From Catenaria anguillulae PL171 (taxonomy: Eukaryota > Blastocladiomycota > Blastocladiomycetes > Blastocladiales > Catenariaceae): 64,000 nucleotides of DNA. A model generated the notes under the pieces. It made no database searches. It had not been told where the DNA came from and worked only from the letters and a program-made list of their open reading frames with translations. Position 1 is the first letter of the stretch. Every line of letters starts with the position of its first letter. Positions 12,601 through 23,780 of this stretch are shown here, in pieces. The DNA lies in the NCBI GenBank assembly GCA_002102555.1, contig MCFL01000003.1, positions 1,099,389-1,163,388 of the forward strand, in the 5' to 3' direction. Both the position numbers and the translations under genes were made by a program.

Positions 12601-13574
12601 CAACACACGATGCCGGAAATCAGATCGAGTACTTTGGATGCGGCAAGTGAAAATCGGACGTAGGGAGACGATGCCAGCAAGCTGAGGCCACGGTGAAGCG
12701 ACCACCAAAGACGCAGGAATCGAATGGGCCAAGCAAAGATAAGGTGGTCAACCAGAGCCCAGTTCGACGACGTGAGGCCGTCGTAGACGTAAGCGGGAGT
12801 GGCCCAAGCCCAAGGACCACGTAAAATCAGAACAGGCAAACACGAACAGAGCGTCAAAACGACTTCGGGGCGCATGAATCGCGACCAGATTGAATGCGTT
12901 GGGTAAAAGAGAAGCAGCCGAGGGAGAAAAGTGAGAATAAGCAGAAAGGCAATGATACATTCAAAGACGATAAGGTAAGTCGGCAAATATGGCAGAGAGT
13001 CAGGGTCTTTTGGTGAGTGCGATGAGTTACCCGCCAATCCAACGTAAGACGAGGAAACGAGGTAAAGGGCTACGAGTGCAAGCGAGAGAGCCGCATCCAC
13101 TGCAGCGTAAACCAGGCCCCATGCCGTTGAATCAAGAAATGCAATGAGGACATGACCAAGTGACGGGGCCGACTTTGGTGCAGCAAAGGCAGAGGACGAG
13201 GGTAGCGTTGCTCGTAGCGACGGGGAGCGAAAGGTGGATACTTGACCTGATGCAGGAAAGGAGAGGGAGTGGGAATGGGAATGGGTAAATGGGCTTGCTT
13301 GTGCATCTGTGTTGTCGCCTTCGCCAAAGACATGCGATGGAGTGGCTGGCGAGTATTCGCCATTTCCATGGTGGGTCGTGTCATGACCGTTGTCGAGGAG
13401 CGAGTAGTCATGGTGCCTCCGTCGGGGCGAAGGCTGTTGATCTGGCCTGGAGTGGGCGCTCCCAGGGGCGGATGTGGGCGGCAATCGAGGGGACAGGAGC
13501 GGGACAAGGGACGGGCTTCGGTAGTTGACGCTACCGCTGGCGGCGCTCAAGCGCGGGGATTGCATGGTGTTCAT
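9689..13574 (-). CDS. Slo/BK-family potassium channel homolog with unusual pore
   Basis: Plasma-membrane channel of the Slo1 type: six or more transmembrane helices, then tandem RCK calcium-sensing domains. Start ATG 13574; a Ser/Pro/His-rich N-tail of about 130 residues precedes the membrane core. The S4-like helix has RFLRLWW. The pore loop follows FFDALY, split by an intron, but the expected TVGYGD filter reads TIAYDAG (12,389-12,413). RCK1 begins HVLVVGSGASLETF and continues with VFSMDDLVRRA and ACFVLARKYA. RCK2 lies in the large exon (TDHILVCVSATRD...), after a Ser-rich linker of about 130 residues. The last exon reads AGNVFTVSMLDSLV, as in BK channels. No Asp-rich calcium bowl sits directly before that motif. 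The length of about 1,180 residues suits the family. Ion selectivity is doubtful given the filter. Confidence 0.88.
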
Positions 13575-13876
13575 TGTGGCCCTGGGCACAGTATCATGGC
13601 ACAGTAATAGTTAGACTCGCAAGTACTATGATAGGTTGAGTGGTTGAGCTGCGTGTGACAGTGTGAGCGATCGCGAGCCAAGTGCCCGCCAGCTGAGCTG
13701 CGCATGCTGGCTGTCATGGTGGCTGTCTTTATTTAAATACAGCCTGAGACTAGTTGAGACGACGACTGGTGATCATGAGACACACTCCGCTTCACATCGC
13801 CTCATGGCTCCGCTCGCTCCTGCAGACAGATGAAACGGATGTATTGAAATAAATACTTACCAAGCAACGAACGAAA
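13575..13876. promoter_or_regulatory. Divergent promoter region, channel gene / membrane protein gene
   Basis: About 300 bases between two divergently transcribed genes. AT-rich patches TTTATTTAAATAC near 13,729 and GAAATAAATAC near 13,848 are TATA-like candidates for the two directions. No other element recognised. Confidence 0.4.
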
Positions 13877-15061
13877 ATGGGCTTGTCTGCAATTCCCGGG
13901 CTCCCACTCTGGGCAGCCATCCTCATTTCAGCCCTCTTCGCCGCAACCATCTGCATCGTGGTCTCCCTCGCCATTGAGCGCTTTGGCGGCATCGTTGGAG
14001 GGTCCGTCTCCGTCTCCGCCGCCTTTGGCACCCTCCCCTTTCTCCGCCGAAATCCTTGACTTGACGCTGACCTTATGCTGCCCCAACTCGATAATTAGGC
14101 TTCTTGGGAGTCTGCCGCTCAATGTGATTCCGCCCGCGCTCGGACTGTGGTTGCAGTTTCGGTTTCAAGGCTCCCCGTTCCATGATCCCTTCCTGACGGC
14201 GACGGGCCTCGAAAATTTTCAGCGGGGACTCATCTCGATTATTGGTGGGATGCTTCTCAATGTCCCTTTCCTTCTTATGTGGCAGGTCCGTGACTTCTAT
14301 GCCCTCCGTGCCCACCCGTAGCTTTGAGCTTGGTGATGAGCTGACGAATTGTCGTCTTGTAGCATTTGCCCTCCTTTATTGGAACCCGCTTTCCCAGCTG
14401 GGCACCTTCCCGAGTGCTTGCTGCCGTTCTTGTGATTTCCATCTCATGTTGGATTCTCCTTGCGATTGGCATCGTGTCCCTCTTGTCCTCGCTCAACCCA
14501 CAAGCACTTGCGACTGGGAACGCCGCACCCATCTCGGCGCCGGTTCTGCCCGAGCATCTCGTCGCACTCTATGGTGCGGCCGCCGCTATTACCGCTGCCA
14601 TGATCATCGTTGGCGTCATTGTTGGATGGAGCAGCCCACCAGCACCAAAAGGCAAGGCCTCGGTCCCATTCCCTCAGCTCTTGCTGCGCGGATGTCTGGC
14701 AGCTTGCGCTATTGGGGCATCAGTCGCGCTGGGACAAGTCTCAAGCTATGCCGCAGGTGTCGCGGCTCCATTCCCAGTCATTTTTACCGTCTCGCTGGCG
14801 TCCGTTTTCCTTTCGTCAGGCTCATCCGTGTCAACGGGAGCCATTTGCCCACTGTTGCTGGGCGCATCATCGAACGCAGTGTTTTCCCTCGTTGCCTGCT
14901 TGCTCACCGGTTCACTCGGATTCGGTCTTGCAGCGGTCATTTCTTTCGTGGCGGGTTTCTTTGGCGTCAGTGCTCCGAGTTACTTTTATTTACAGTGGAG
15001 GAATAGGGTTTTGCACCGAGGTAGCGGAGATCACACAAAACTGGCGACAGGTGTTGAATAA
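13877..15061 (+). CDS. Multi-pass membrane protein, unassigned
   Basis: I do not recognise the family with confidence. Three exons give about 336 residues: 13877-14001, 14099-14285 and 14363-15061. Roughly eight or nine hydrophobic helices fill almost the whole chain. The first helix runs from LWAAILISALFAATICIVV to an ERFGG motif, followed by a Gly/Leu-rich turn and NVIPPALGLWLQF. The central loop is PAPKGKAS. The C-terminus is short and basic. The G-rich helix pairs suggest a transporter or permease. Both introns begin with the same uncommon donor GTCCGT and end in TTAG or GTAG. Without a database search no substrate or compartment can be named. Confidence 0.75.
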
Positions 15062-15414
15062 ATACTGACACGAGTAGTGAATGACACAGTTTCTTCCACT
15101 TATTGAGTATACCACTTTCATCACGTTTCCTCCCGGGCATTCTTGCCTGACGAGTCACTGGGTAGAGTCACTTGGCGGTTATGTATTGTCCATATGACGA
15201 CGTGCATGCGGTGGGGGCATCCATGTCGGATGGGCAAACGAACGGCGGAATCGCGACTTTTTGGAGGCGCCGTCCATGCTCCAGCACTTGCTTCGCCCAA
15301 AATCTCTTGTACCAGTACAGCTGAGAGCCCCTTTGCTTTCTCACTCTCTCCGAAAAGAAAAACAAAACATTGACCTGACCTGATCGATGGATTCCGGATT
15401 ATATTAATTTCACC
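15062..15414. other. Intergenic region upstream of the Nudix gene
   Basis: About 350 bases between two plus-strand genes. It should contain the 3' end of the membrane protein gene and the promoter of the Nudix gene. ATATTAATTT lies about 15 bases before the Nudix ATG; nothing else is recognised. Confidence 0.4.
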
Positions 15415-16084
15415 ATGACCGCCAACACATCCCCACAAGTCTACCAAAATAAGGTCCGCCAAGTCGCTGGCGCTGTCTTCATTGTCCGAACGCCATCACC
15501 GCACGTTTTGCTCGTTTCGTCTCGCTCGGACCCGTCTCGATGGATTCTACGTACGATTCCGTCTGTTGACTAGACACGTTCCTCGCCATGTCCATGTCGT
15601 CGTTGATGCTCACCATTGCGGGCCCTGGTGACGGAATCCATTGTGAATAGCCAAGGGCGGTCATGAAGCCAAAGACGGATCCCCAGTCACGGCCGCGCTG
15701 CGCGAATCTTGGGAGGAAGCCGGTGTCCGAGCTCTGCACCCTGATCATGCCGTGCTCCTCGGCACGTTGGAGCACACGCCGAAGGGAAAGCCCCACAAGC
15801 CACAAAAGTTTTGGTGGTACGGTTATGCCGCTGACACTGTTGAAAGCACTGCTGCTGCCCCGGCTCTCCAAGAGTGTGCAGCGGGCGAAGACTGGCCCGA
15901 GCACAAGATCCGCGAAAGGGCGTGGTTTCCGTTGGCCGAGGCGCGCAAGGTCTTGACAAAGTCCAACATGGTCCCAGCATTGGAGTGGGCGATTGAAAAG
16001 TTCGGGTTGGTTGAGGTTCAAGAGAGTGGCGGTGACTTGCAAGGGTCAATCATTCCAGTTTTGTCAAGTGTGGGCCGGAGCTGA
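15415..16084 (+). CDS. DDP1: Diphosphoinositol polyphosphate phosphohydrolase (Nudix)
   Basis: Nudix hydrolase of the DIPP/Ddp1/Aps1 group, expected to cleave inositol pyrophosphates and diadenosine polyphosphates in the cytosol or nucleus. Two exons (15415-15550 and 15651-16084) encode 189 residues, the usual length of the group. Exon 1 holds the first strands (VAGAVFIVR, then LLVSSRS). The intron (GTACGA donor, AATAG acceptor, 100 nt) falls immediately before the Nudix box. After splicing WILPKGGHE leads into the box, which ends RESWEEAGV with both catalytic glutamates present. The downstream FWWYGY and ERAWFPLAEA match the DIPP fold. It shares its 3' side with the convergent EF-hand gene. 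Confidence 0.9.
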
Positions 16085-16284
16085 TTGTGCGCCAATGCTT
16101 CGCAAAAGAGTTGGGTTACATCATACCGCATTATACACACTTTAGGTAAAGTCATGCTTCGCCGCGAAAACCAAATGCAAAACTAGATGTATCGGTGAAT
16201 GATGCAAGGGTCAACACGGAGAAAGGGAGAGGATGCGCAGAGCAGCTAAAAAGCCATCCAAAGCGCAACAACAGCGGCGCCATG

Positions 16285-17392
16285 TTACACGCTACCTTGC
16301 GAAGGCGACGCAACCAACCCGGCAAAGAGATTCATGGCACGGGAGACATGTGCATTGTTTTGGACCGCTTGAACAAATTCGTTGAAGGGGACTCTTCCGT
16401 CGCGATTTACGTCCAGGAGCGAAAAGAGGTGATCCACACGCGAGGCCAACTCGCATGGCCAGTCTGCTGGAGCGGTGAAGGAAAACCCGCGGTTTAAGGA
16501 TGGCCGACCCTCGATTAGAAGGCCGTCAGTCGATGTGTACTGATTGGCAATGACGGGACGTTGCTTGGTGGAGCGACACGAGCCCCAGAGAGTGGAGGCG
16601 GCATATGGACGTGTGGAGTCCAAGAGAGTGGGCGCGAAGAAATGCAGCCGACGTTGGCAGGTGCAGAAGTTAGGGTTGAACCAGCAGCGTTGGTCAGTGC
16701 AGAACATCCTTCAGGTGCAGATTGGGAGAGCTGCGAAGCCGTCCATGGCGATGGGGATGCAAGATGGTCGGAATGGTGCTCAGAGCTTGCGTCGTCGTCT
16801 CGCGGTGCCATGTATGGGTTGACAGTGGCGGCGAGGGGGCCGACGAGGTCGTCAAGGGCTTCAGCGAGGTTCATGACATCGTCTCGAGTAATGAATCCAT
16901 CTCGGTCTGAGTCGCATAAACAGAATGCAAAAACGAGCCGCTCGCGTGCAGCAGACTCATCTGGCGAGAGGCGATGGAGAGAGCTGTTGCATATTCGATA
17001 AAGCCAACCAGACCATCACGGTCTGCATCGAGAACGTCAAAGACCCGGTCGGCAAAGGCACGCGGGTCACCAAAGGGGAAGAACTTGGAGTATAGGAGGC
17101 GGAGCGCTGCTCTGTCGAGCCGAGGCGGCGGGAGTTTGATCCTTGTCGTGCGGATACGTAGCCGTTGTCCGAACCGCAAGTCGGACTGATCCGGAGCTGG
17201 GGCGGTTTCGCGCGCATTTGGGTGATACTGTGGGCATGCCTTCATAAATCGCTTATAGAGGGAGCGCAACTCCGATTCGGGGATCTTGGTCGCATGGGAA
17301 AGGTCTCGGAGCTGAGCGCGGCTCAACTTTGGAGGTTTCGACCGAGAGCGTGCAACCGTGCGGGCGATCCAAAGCTGAAATGATTTCAACAT
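16285..17392 (-). CDS. EF-hand calcium sensor, NCS/calcineurin-B-like
   Basis: Calcium-binding regulator of the neuronal calcium sensor/KChIP/calcineurin B class. ATG 17392 begins MLKSFQLWIARTV; the next part reads KLSRAQLRDL and ELRSLYKRFM, the usual first helix pair. Three EF loops are visible: DADRDGLVGFIEY, DSDRDGFITRDDV and DVNRDGRVPFNEF, all with good calcium-coordinating positions. A Ser/Pro-rich insert of about 90 residues separates the last two, unusual for the family. An intron near 16,467-16,545 (GTACAC donor) restores the final EF hand. The frame changes between the first and second EF loops at about 16,960-16,990, where no intron fits: either a one-base indel in the assembly or a real lesion. 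There is no N-myristoylation motif (second residue Leu). Confidence 0.78.
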
Positions 17393-17952
17393 TTTGGCAG
17401 TTTCGATGAATTTCAATGGGAATGCCGGTACATGAGGCGGAATTGCATGAAGTTTCGTGTCAAGTGCAATGTGACGTTGACGGGTTCCGTTGGGACAGCC
17501 CTGGCGTGGCGTACCCCAAGACTATGTAAGTATGATGTTTTTTTGTTGATGTACTGCGACCAAACCACGGCCAAGCCACACAGCGACACCCCACCCCCGA
17601 CGCGTCAAGCTCTTGACTTGTTCGCACCTTGTTGGTTTCCCCTGAACATTTACATTTCTGCTTCGATTCAACACCGACCCGCCATGGTCTCATACATGTA
17701 AACTCCAAGCACTGTGGCCTTTCGTTATCGCATCACCGTCCTGCCAAGCATCACGTCGCCGTGTGCTTTCACCAGTTCTTGCCGGTCGGAAAACCAATCG
17801 ATCGAGTCCATCAACCCATGTGTTTCGAGCGAGTCAGCTTCAAATGGACACACATTGACAGCAGATAACCGGAAAGAAGACGGCATCCATTTTCCCACTA
17901 TCGCATTGCCAACATCCATACCTAGTCGGAATTTATCGCGGATCGGTTCATC
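17393..17952. promoter_or_regulatory. Divergent promoter region, EF-hand gene / RasGEF gene
   Basis: 560 bases between two divergently oriented genes. Short open stretches occur but none looks coding. No repeat or RNA recognised. Confidence 0.4.
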
Positions 17953-20900
17953 ATGTCCACATCGGCAACCTCCGAGGAACCTCAGCAACCCCAGCTCCAT
18001 CCGGACGCAAGCATCCCAAAGTCTCCCTTAACTGCCAGTCAGCAGTTCCCTTCCGGTCCTATCCTTAATCATGTCTCTCCCTGGGAAGAACCCAAGCAAT
18101 GCAGGCTCCGTATACACCTTCCCCAAGGTCAAACGACCGTTGTTCAAGTGGATTTCGCCAAGACGATGACAGAGATCCTGACACACATTTGCTCAAAGCG
18201 ATCATTGGAACCAGCTGCACATACCCTCTTGATTCAGTTTATGCCGGATGACAAGGGTGTGGAGCCCCCGCTTGTTCGCGCTGATCCGAACCGTCGCCTG
18301 GACCAGTATTCAGATTGGAAATCGTTCGTGGTGGCGTCCAACGACGAAGCGCTCAATGTTCCTCCACTTGTTGACGCTCCTTCGATGTCTATGAACAATC
18401 TTGCAATAGCGTCAAGAGGAGCGGGTGGTTCGTCATACCTTTACAGTATTCCAAGGGCTGCGTTGGATGTCAATCACTCACACACCTTGTTGTGAATCAT
18501 AGGACGCCGCCGCTCAATTATAAATGCACCGACTTCGAAAAATGTGACGGTTCGCCTTGATACGGAAGAGTTTCCTCGAACCATTTCCGACGCCGCCGAG
18601 ATCGAAGCCCGAATGGAGCGTACTTCGCGCGGACATGCAATGGGAACCGGCGATTCCCCCACAAAAAAGAGCGGAGCGGGCACATTACGTGCCATTTCAA
18701 CCATGCTGCTCAGGCGTCCGCACACCGACACTGGGTCCCCAAACCTCAGTGCTAGTTCCACTGAAGACATTTCCGCGATTTCGCCTACTCCATCGAGTGG
18801 TGTGATGTCAACCCTTCGCACTCGTCTCACGAGCAGCAATGGCCCTTCGGAGAAACCCACATCGGCGTCCTCCTCGCGCGCGACAAATATTGACAGTGTT
18901 AGCGAAGCAGGGATAGAACCACTGAACCACCATTCTGCAATGGGAAGTAGACACACGCTCGACCGGCTTTCCGGGACGATTGATCGCGCAAGCGCAACCG
19001 ATTCCGCCAGCGTATCAACTGCGGCGCGCGAGGAAACGCTCAAGAAATGTGACTCTGAGGATATTCGATCAATTGCAAAGCGCGCCTTATTCCAGGCCTC
19101 ACGAGAAGGCTCAGGTTCGTTCTCAAGCGAGGCAGCTCCAGGGGGCGGGAGCTTGACTCCGATTCGCACCTCGCGTCCGCGGACATCCAATGGATCGAAA
19201 TACGTAACGCTGCGAAAGAGCCCGACTTCCAGCCCCACCCGGACAACTGGTTTGCAAGTACCGGACGCTGTCCACACCCCAGACGTCGTCCAGTCTCTGC
19301 CCTTCCCGCTGATCATCGACAGCGGTCCTGGCGCAACAACCCCACAAGTGGCGACCCTTCCTCCGCTCATCTCCGTTACTGTAACTCTTCCATCCATGAT
19401 CAACTGCTATTGCAAAGTGGGAGAGGAAGTCACCATGGAGCAGCTCCTTTCCCATGTTTGCGCCAAACAGAAACTCTCATTTTCCCAGTTTACTCTCGAG
19501 ATTGTCGCGTCGACAATTGTGATTGAGCTGGACCGCACCATCAAGTACTACTTGGACAAGGAGAAGGTGACCTCCTTTAATTTGGTCAGTCGCGCCAAAA
19601 GTTACAATACGATATGTGTTTGTGAGGGGGACCAAGACGTCCTCATCGTGCAGTGTCAGGAAGGGCGGTATGTTCAAGTCAACTATTCTTACGCTGTCTC
19701 CCTGATGCATGTTTGCACATGCTGAGCTGGGCGATGTGATTCCTATGCAGGTTGCGGATCATGGCATCGAACCAAGAGAAACTTATCGAGCTACTCACCA
19801 TCAATACGGATCTTTACGACATGGTGAAGCTTCCCAAACCCACCAAACCCTCTGGTCACGCAGCACCGACGTATGCCTTGTCACCGCGCCGGAGTCCGTC
19901 CTCGACAGGATCCACGCACCTTTCCGGTTCTGACATATCTCTCGACCACGACTACGATTTCGAACTGCTCGATACATTCCTCATGACGTATCGCTCCTTT
20001 ATGAAGCCTGTCGAGCTGTTTGAGCGCCTCGTTGCTCAATTCAATGCTGATTTACCGGACAATGCGACGGCCGAAGACTTGGAGTTTTTTGACAAGAACA
20101 AGTTGCCAACACAGATCCGTTCAGTCCAAGCGCTTGGCATTTGGGTAGATCACTACTGGAACGATTTTGCGCTGAATACGGATTTGAAGAACGATCTCGA
20201 AAACTTTTTGGCGGAAATTTGTCAGTTCAGCCAATTCCGAGACTTGTCGCTGGCCGTACAGGAAATCATCGAGTTCAAGGTTGGTGTTGCCCGTGATGGC
20301 CGTCTGTCGTTGCAAATCCGGCAAGACTAACTTTGGGTGTATTGTTAAATCACAGACAGAGGAATATGAAAGAGTATTGTCGGAACACAAACTAGCGACG
20401 CAGAAATCCAAGACGATGGAATCCATGATTTTGGAGTACACACCTCTTCAGGTTGCCCAACAGTTGTGTCTGTACAATTGGCGCCTGTTTCGAAACATCC
20501 ATCCCATCGAGTACCTGCACCACATTTGGACCAAGCGAACAGCTGATGACGATTCACATTCGCCGAGCTTGGACTACTTCATTGCGAGGTTTGACTTGGT
20601 TCGTCTCGTGTGTCTCACTTTGATCGTTTCTCCCAGTCAAATCATGTTGAACATGGACCCTTTTCAGGAGAGCTACTGGGTGGCCACCGAGATCTGCATG
20701 GTGAAGGATCCAAAGAAACGAGCCGCCGTATTGTCCCAGTTCATCGAAATTGCTCAGGTATGGCCCGCCTTCCCTCTTTTTTTTTCCTGGCTGCGAGAAA
20801 TGCGCCCCTGACATGCTCGCTATCCGTCTGTCCGACCCTAATCCAGCATTGTCTATCAATGAACAACTTCTTCTCGACATTTTCTCTCATCTCCGGACTC

Positions 20901-21375
20901 GGATTGCGGCCCGTCGAACGTCTCAAAAAGTCATGGAAGTTGCTTTCGCCAGAGGACCAAGCAAAGTACGACGAACTCGTAAAAGTCTGTGATCCTAGTC
21001 GCAACATGAAAAACTACCGCGATCGACTGGCAGCAGCTAAGCCGCCTATTGTCCCGTTTTTGCGTATGTGTAATACGTCCTGATCGTTTCCTTTCGGCAC
21101 TGGAACACTGAACGAGATTGTGTTTTGTAGCCATTTACCTCAAGGACTTGACTTTTTTGAATGATGGCAACCCATCGTCCGTTCGCGGACTCATCAACTT
21201 CGACAAGTTGCGCATGATGTCACGACGGGTCCAGGAAATTGTGCTGAGTCGAGGGACTCGATACGACATTGCCAATGTCAACCAGGTTCAAAACTACCTC
21301 AAAAAGCCGCCAGCAGAACGGGACTTGAGTAAGCTTAAGGAAATGAGTAACGAGTTGGAGCCGCCAACGAAATAG
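17953..21375 (+). CDS. Ras-family guanine nucleotide exchange factor (RasGEF)
   Basis: Activator of a Ras or Rap GTPase at membranes. Six exons, all with clean GT-AG introns: 18446-18502, 19668-19750, 20280-20355, 20758-20846 and 21064-21130. Product about 980 residues. The N-terminus (about 50-115) carries a ubiquitin-like fold, CRLRIHLPQGQTTVVQVDF. A Ser/Thr-rich linker follows, then a second ubiquitin-like segment (ISVTVTLPSMINCYCKVGEE). RasGEF_N is marked by FELLDTFLMTYRSFMKPVEL. The Cdc25 catalytic domain contains LEYTPLQVAQQLCLYNW, FRNIHPIEYL, ARFDLV, LSMNNFFSTFSLISGL and IYLKDLTFLNDGNPS. It ends 60 residues later without a further domain. Full-length and apparently functional. The two putative Ras-binding folds suggest feedback by an activated GTPase. 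Confidence 0.92.
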
Positions 21376-21661
21376 TATCACCGCTGGTTATTTCCAAGGT
21401 TGATGATGTCGTTTGATCATCACAACTCATTCCCCGTGCTGTACTAGTTGTTTACTTCGGTCGCATGTCAATACAAGTGGTTTTGTACATTGCAAGAAAC
21501 GCGATGAAGTGGGCAGTGGACACGGCAAAAAGAAAAAAAAACGTGAGTCAATGAAACAGACAAACAGGATCAAGTCATTGAATAAGTGCATGAAGACGGC
21601 GAAACAAAAAGCGACAAAGTAAACGGATGATGCGTTCCACGGAGGAACAAGTGTATTGGGA

Positions 21662-23227
21662 TCAGGACAAAGAAGAATAGGGTTGCTCCTCAAGCGCCAA
21701 CCCGGAATCACGAGCCATTTCAAAGCCGTGGTTGACTTTGCTCCCGGGGTGTACATTCGTTGTGTGCGGAAGCACAGCCTTCAGAGCGGCCAGCTTCCTT
21801 TCAAACTCGTCCAAGTCCTCTGCGCCGGATGCAGGGGATGGGGCAATCGAAGTACGATTTTTGGGTCGGAGCGACAGGTCCAGTGCCGGAATCGCACGAG
21901 TCGGTGCAGACAAGGCAGAATCGGACGAAGAACGCGTTGGCGGCATTGGCGGCATAGGGGGAAGTGGAAGCGCGGAGCATGGAGCTGGCACGAGCGGGGG
22001 AGGCGGAACAGCAAGCTTCATGGCCTCAACTTTCGACAGCTGGACGGTGCGGCGCTTGCTCGAAGAGCCAAGTGACGACTCGCTGGGAGATGTTGGCGAA
22101 ATAGGCGTGGAATCGTTGCGTACGACGGGCTTCGGGCCAGGAACACGAGTAGAGACAGAAATGCGAGGGGGTACAACCAGGGAATCATGGCGCGACGGAG
22201 TGGTCACTTCTTCATTGGCCTTGGACGGATGAACGGGAACAGGGGGCAAGGGACCACTTGGGCCATTGTCGCGACGCAAATGGTGGCCAGGCGTCGGAGG
22301 AGGCGAAGGATGAACATGGTGTGGCTCGAGATGTGTAGGATGAGAGGACAGTGAGGGGTGGCTGTCATTCGATCGGGAATAGTAATCGAGTGGATCTTCA
22401 TCGTGCGTTTGCTCGTCTGATGGTGCGGGAGTGCGCTCGCCAGCGGTGTTGCCGAGCGAGCTTTGTGATGCGACGGTGGGAGGGCGCAGAGCGTGAAGTG
22501 AGGCGAGGTCGGGGGTGCCAGGCATGAGCGGGTTGTCTGGAAGGTCGAGGTCAGGCAGGACAGGTGGCGGCGGGGAAGGGAGGCTCGCGAGTGTCGCTGT
22601 GGAAGGCGGTTGACGCGCAGGAACGGGCGAATCGTCGTCATCGTCAGATGCAAGAAGAGCATCCTCTTGCTGGCGAAGCAACTCTGCATGTGTCGGGGTG
22701 GACCCAAAGCCACCGCGCGCATTACGAGCCGCGGCAATCATACGCTTGAGCTCGGTGACATACATGTCCATCGTCCAAGCATCTTCAAAAGTCAGCCAGA
22801 CATGTTCTTCGTTCCGCTGATCGCCGTGGTTGGTGCAGCCAATATGGAGCTGAAGGCGGGATGGGTCTGGCTGTGAGACGAAAGCGCGGTCAGAAAGAAC
22901 GAGCTCTCCTCGAAGGTCCGTGCGGTCTCGGTGCTTGTAGTAGGCCAGGCGACCAGACGAATAGAGAACGACGTAACGGCGCCGGCTCGTATTTGTGCCG
23001 GTCAATCGATTGAGCATGCCAGTTGACTTGGTCGCGGCCACGGAGTCAGTCGCAACGAGGATGTAGTGTTGGAGAGAAATGTCGGTGCCGTCATGTTGCG
23101 AATGGGTGTTGCCGCCAGGAAAGGATGGACTCGGCGGCAGCGGCGAGTTTGGCGAGAGCGGAGACGATGGGCTGACGGCCATGCCTGAGTGCGGGAGCGG
23201 GGAGAGAGGTTGGCGCGGTGCAAGCAT
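21662..23227 (-). CDS. PH-domain protein with disordered Pro/Ser-rich tail
   Basis: Single-exon gene of about 520 residues. ATG 23227 is the first in-frame ATG; codons further upstream are open but have no ATG. A PH domain lies at about residues 65-165: STGMLNRL, then RRRYVVLYSSGRLAYYKH, RGELVLSD, and the C-terminal helix WTMDMYVTELKRMI with the invariant Trp. It probably binds phosphoinositides or a protein partner at the membrane. The rest is low-complexity Pro, Ser and His, with PPPPLVP-type SH3-ligand stretches, and a final short helix DLDEFERKLAALKAVL. No other domain is visible. It is convergent with the RasGEF, about 290 bases apart. Confidence 0.82.
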   Translation of the reverse strand: MLAPRQPLSPLPHSGMAVSPSSPLSPNSPLPPSPSFPGGNTHSQHDGTDISLQHYILVATDSVAATKSTGMLNRLTGTNTSRRRYVVLYSSGRLAYYKHRDRTDLRGELVLSDRAFVSQPDPSRLQLHIGCTNHGDQRNEEHVWLTFEDAWTMDMYVTELKRMIAAARNARGGFGSTPTHAELLRQQEDALLASDDDDDSPVPARQPPSTATLASLPSPPPPVLPDLDLPDNPLMPGTPDLASLHALRPPTVASQSSLGNTAGERTPAPSDEQTHDEDPLDYYSRSNDSHPSLSSHPTHLEPHHVHPSPPPTPGHHLRRDNGPSGPLPPVPVHPSKANEEVTTPSRHDSLVVPPRISVSTRVPGPKPVVRNDSTPISPTSPSESSLGSSSKRRTVQLSKVEAMKLAVPPPPLVPAPCSALPLPPMPPMPPTRSSSDSALSAPTRAIPALDLSLRPKNRTSIAPSPASGAEDLDEFERKLAALKAVLPHTTNVHPGSKVNHGFEMARDSGLALEEQPYSSLS

Positions 23228-23780
23228 ATTTCTGACGGAAACGTGGGCCAATCTAGCTTGGACGGTACAGGGAGATGCGAGGGAGATTTGCAGGGTAAAC
23301 GAAAGAGCGTAAGACTTCAAGTTGTGCGGGCCGTGCCATAAGTCTGGGGGTGTTATTCATGAGCATGAGCGACCACTTGAACCAAGCGAAGAAGGAACCG
23401 ACGCCGAAACTTGGATGGGGGCGATGGCCCACTAGTCAAGCCTCGTGATAGCTGATGGACCAGCCAAAGATGTTGTACAGCGGTGCACTAGCTCATACAT
23501 GCAGCGTAATTTGATAGTTTTCCTGTCATGGGTCAATTGTCAATTTGGACTTCGAATAAGCCAGCCCTACGTAATCGTCTGAGGGATGGTGTGTGGGGGT
23601 GTTTGTGAGACAAGCCCGACTGGCCATCGTCTCGCGCCACAAATCCAGCCCATTTCTTGCCACCGCCGCACACGCGTTGTGAACTGGAATTTGTTTACTG
23701 GTCCACAACGACGGTCATGATACTTCAATTCCGCGACACATAATATATACTACAAACGATGACTGGACGGATACTTGGGC
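23228..23780. other. Intergenic region
   Basis: 550 bases between two minus-strand genes: the promoter of the PH gene and the 3' end of the WD40 gene. ATAATATATAC occurs near 23,740. No gene or repeat recognised. Confidence 0.4.
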
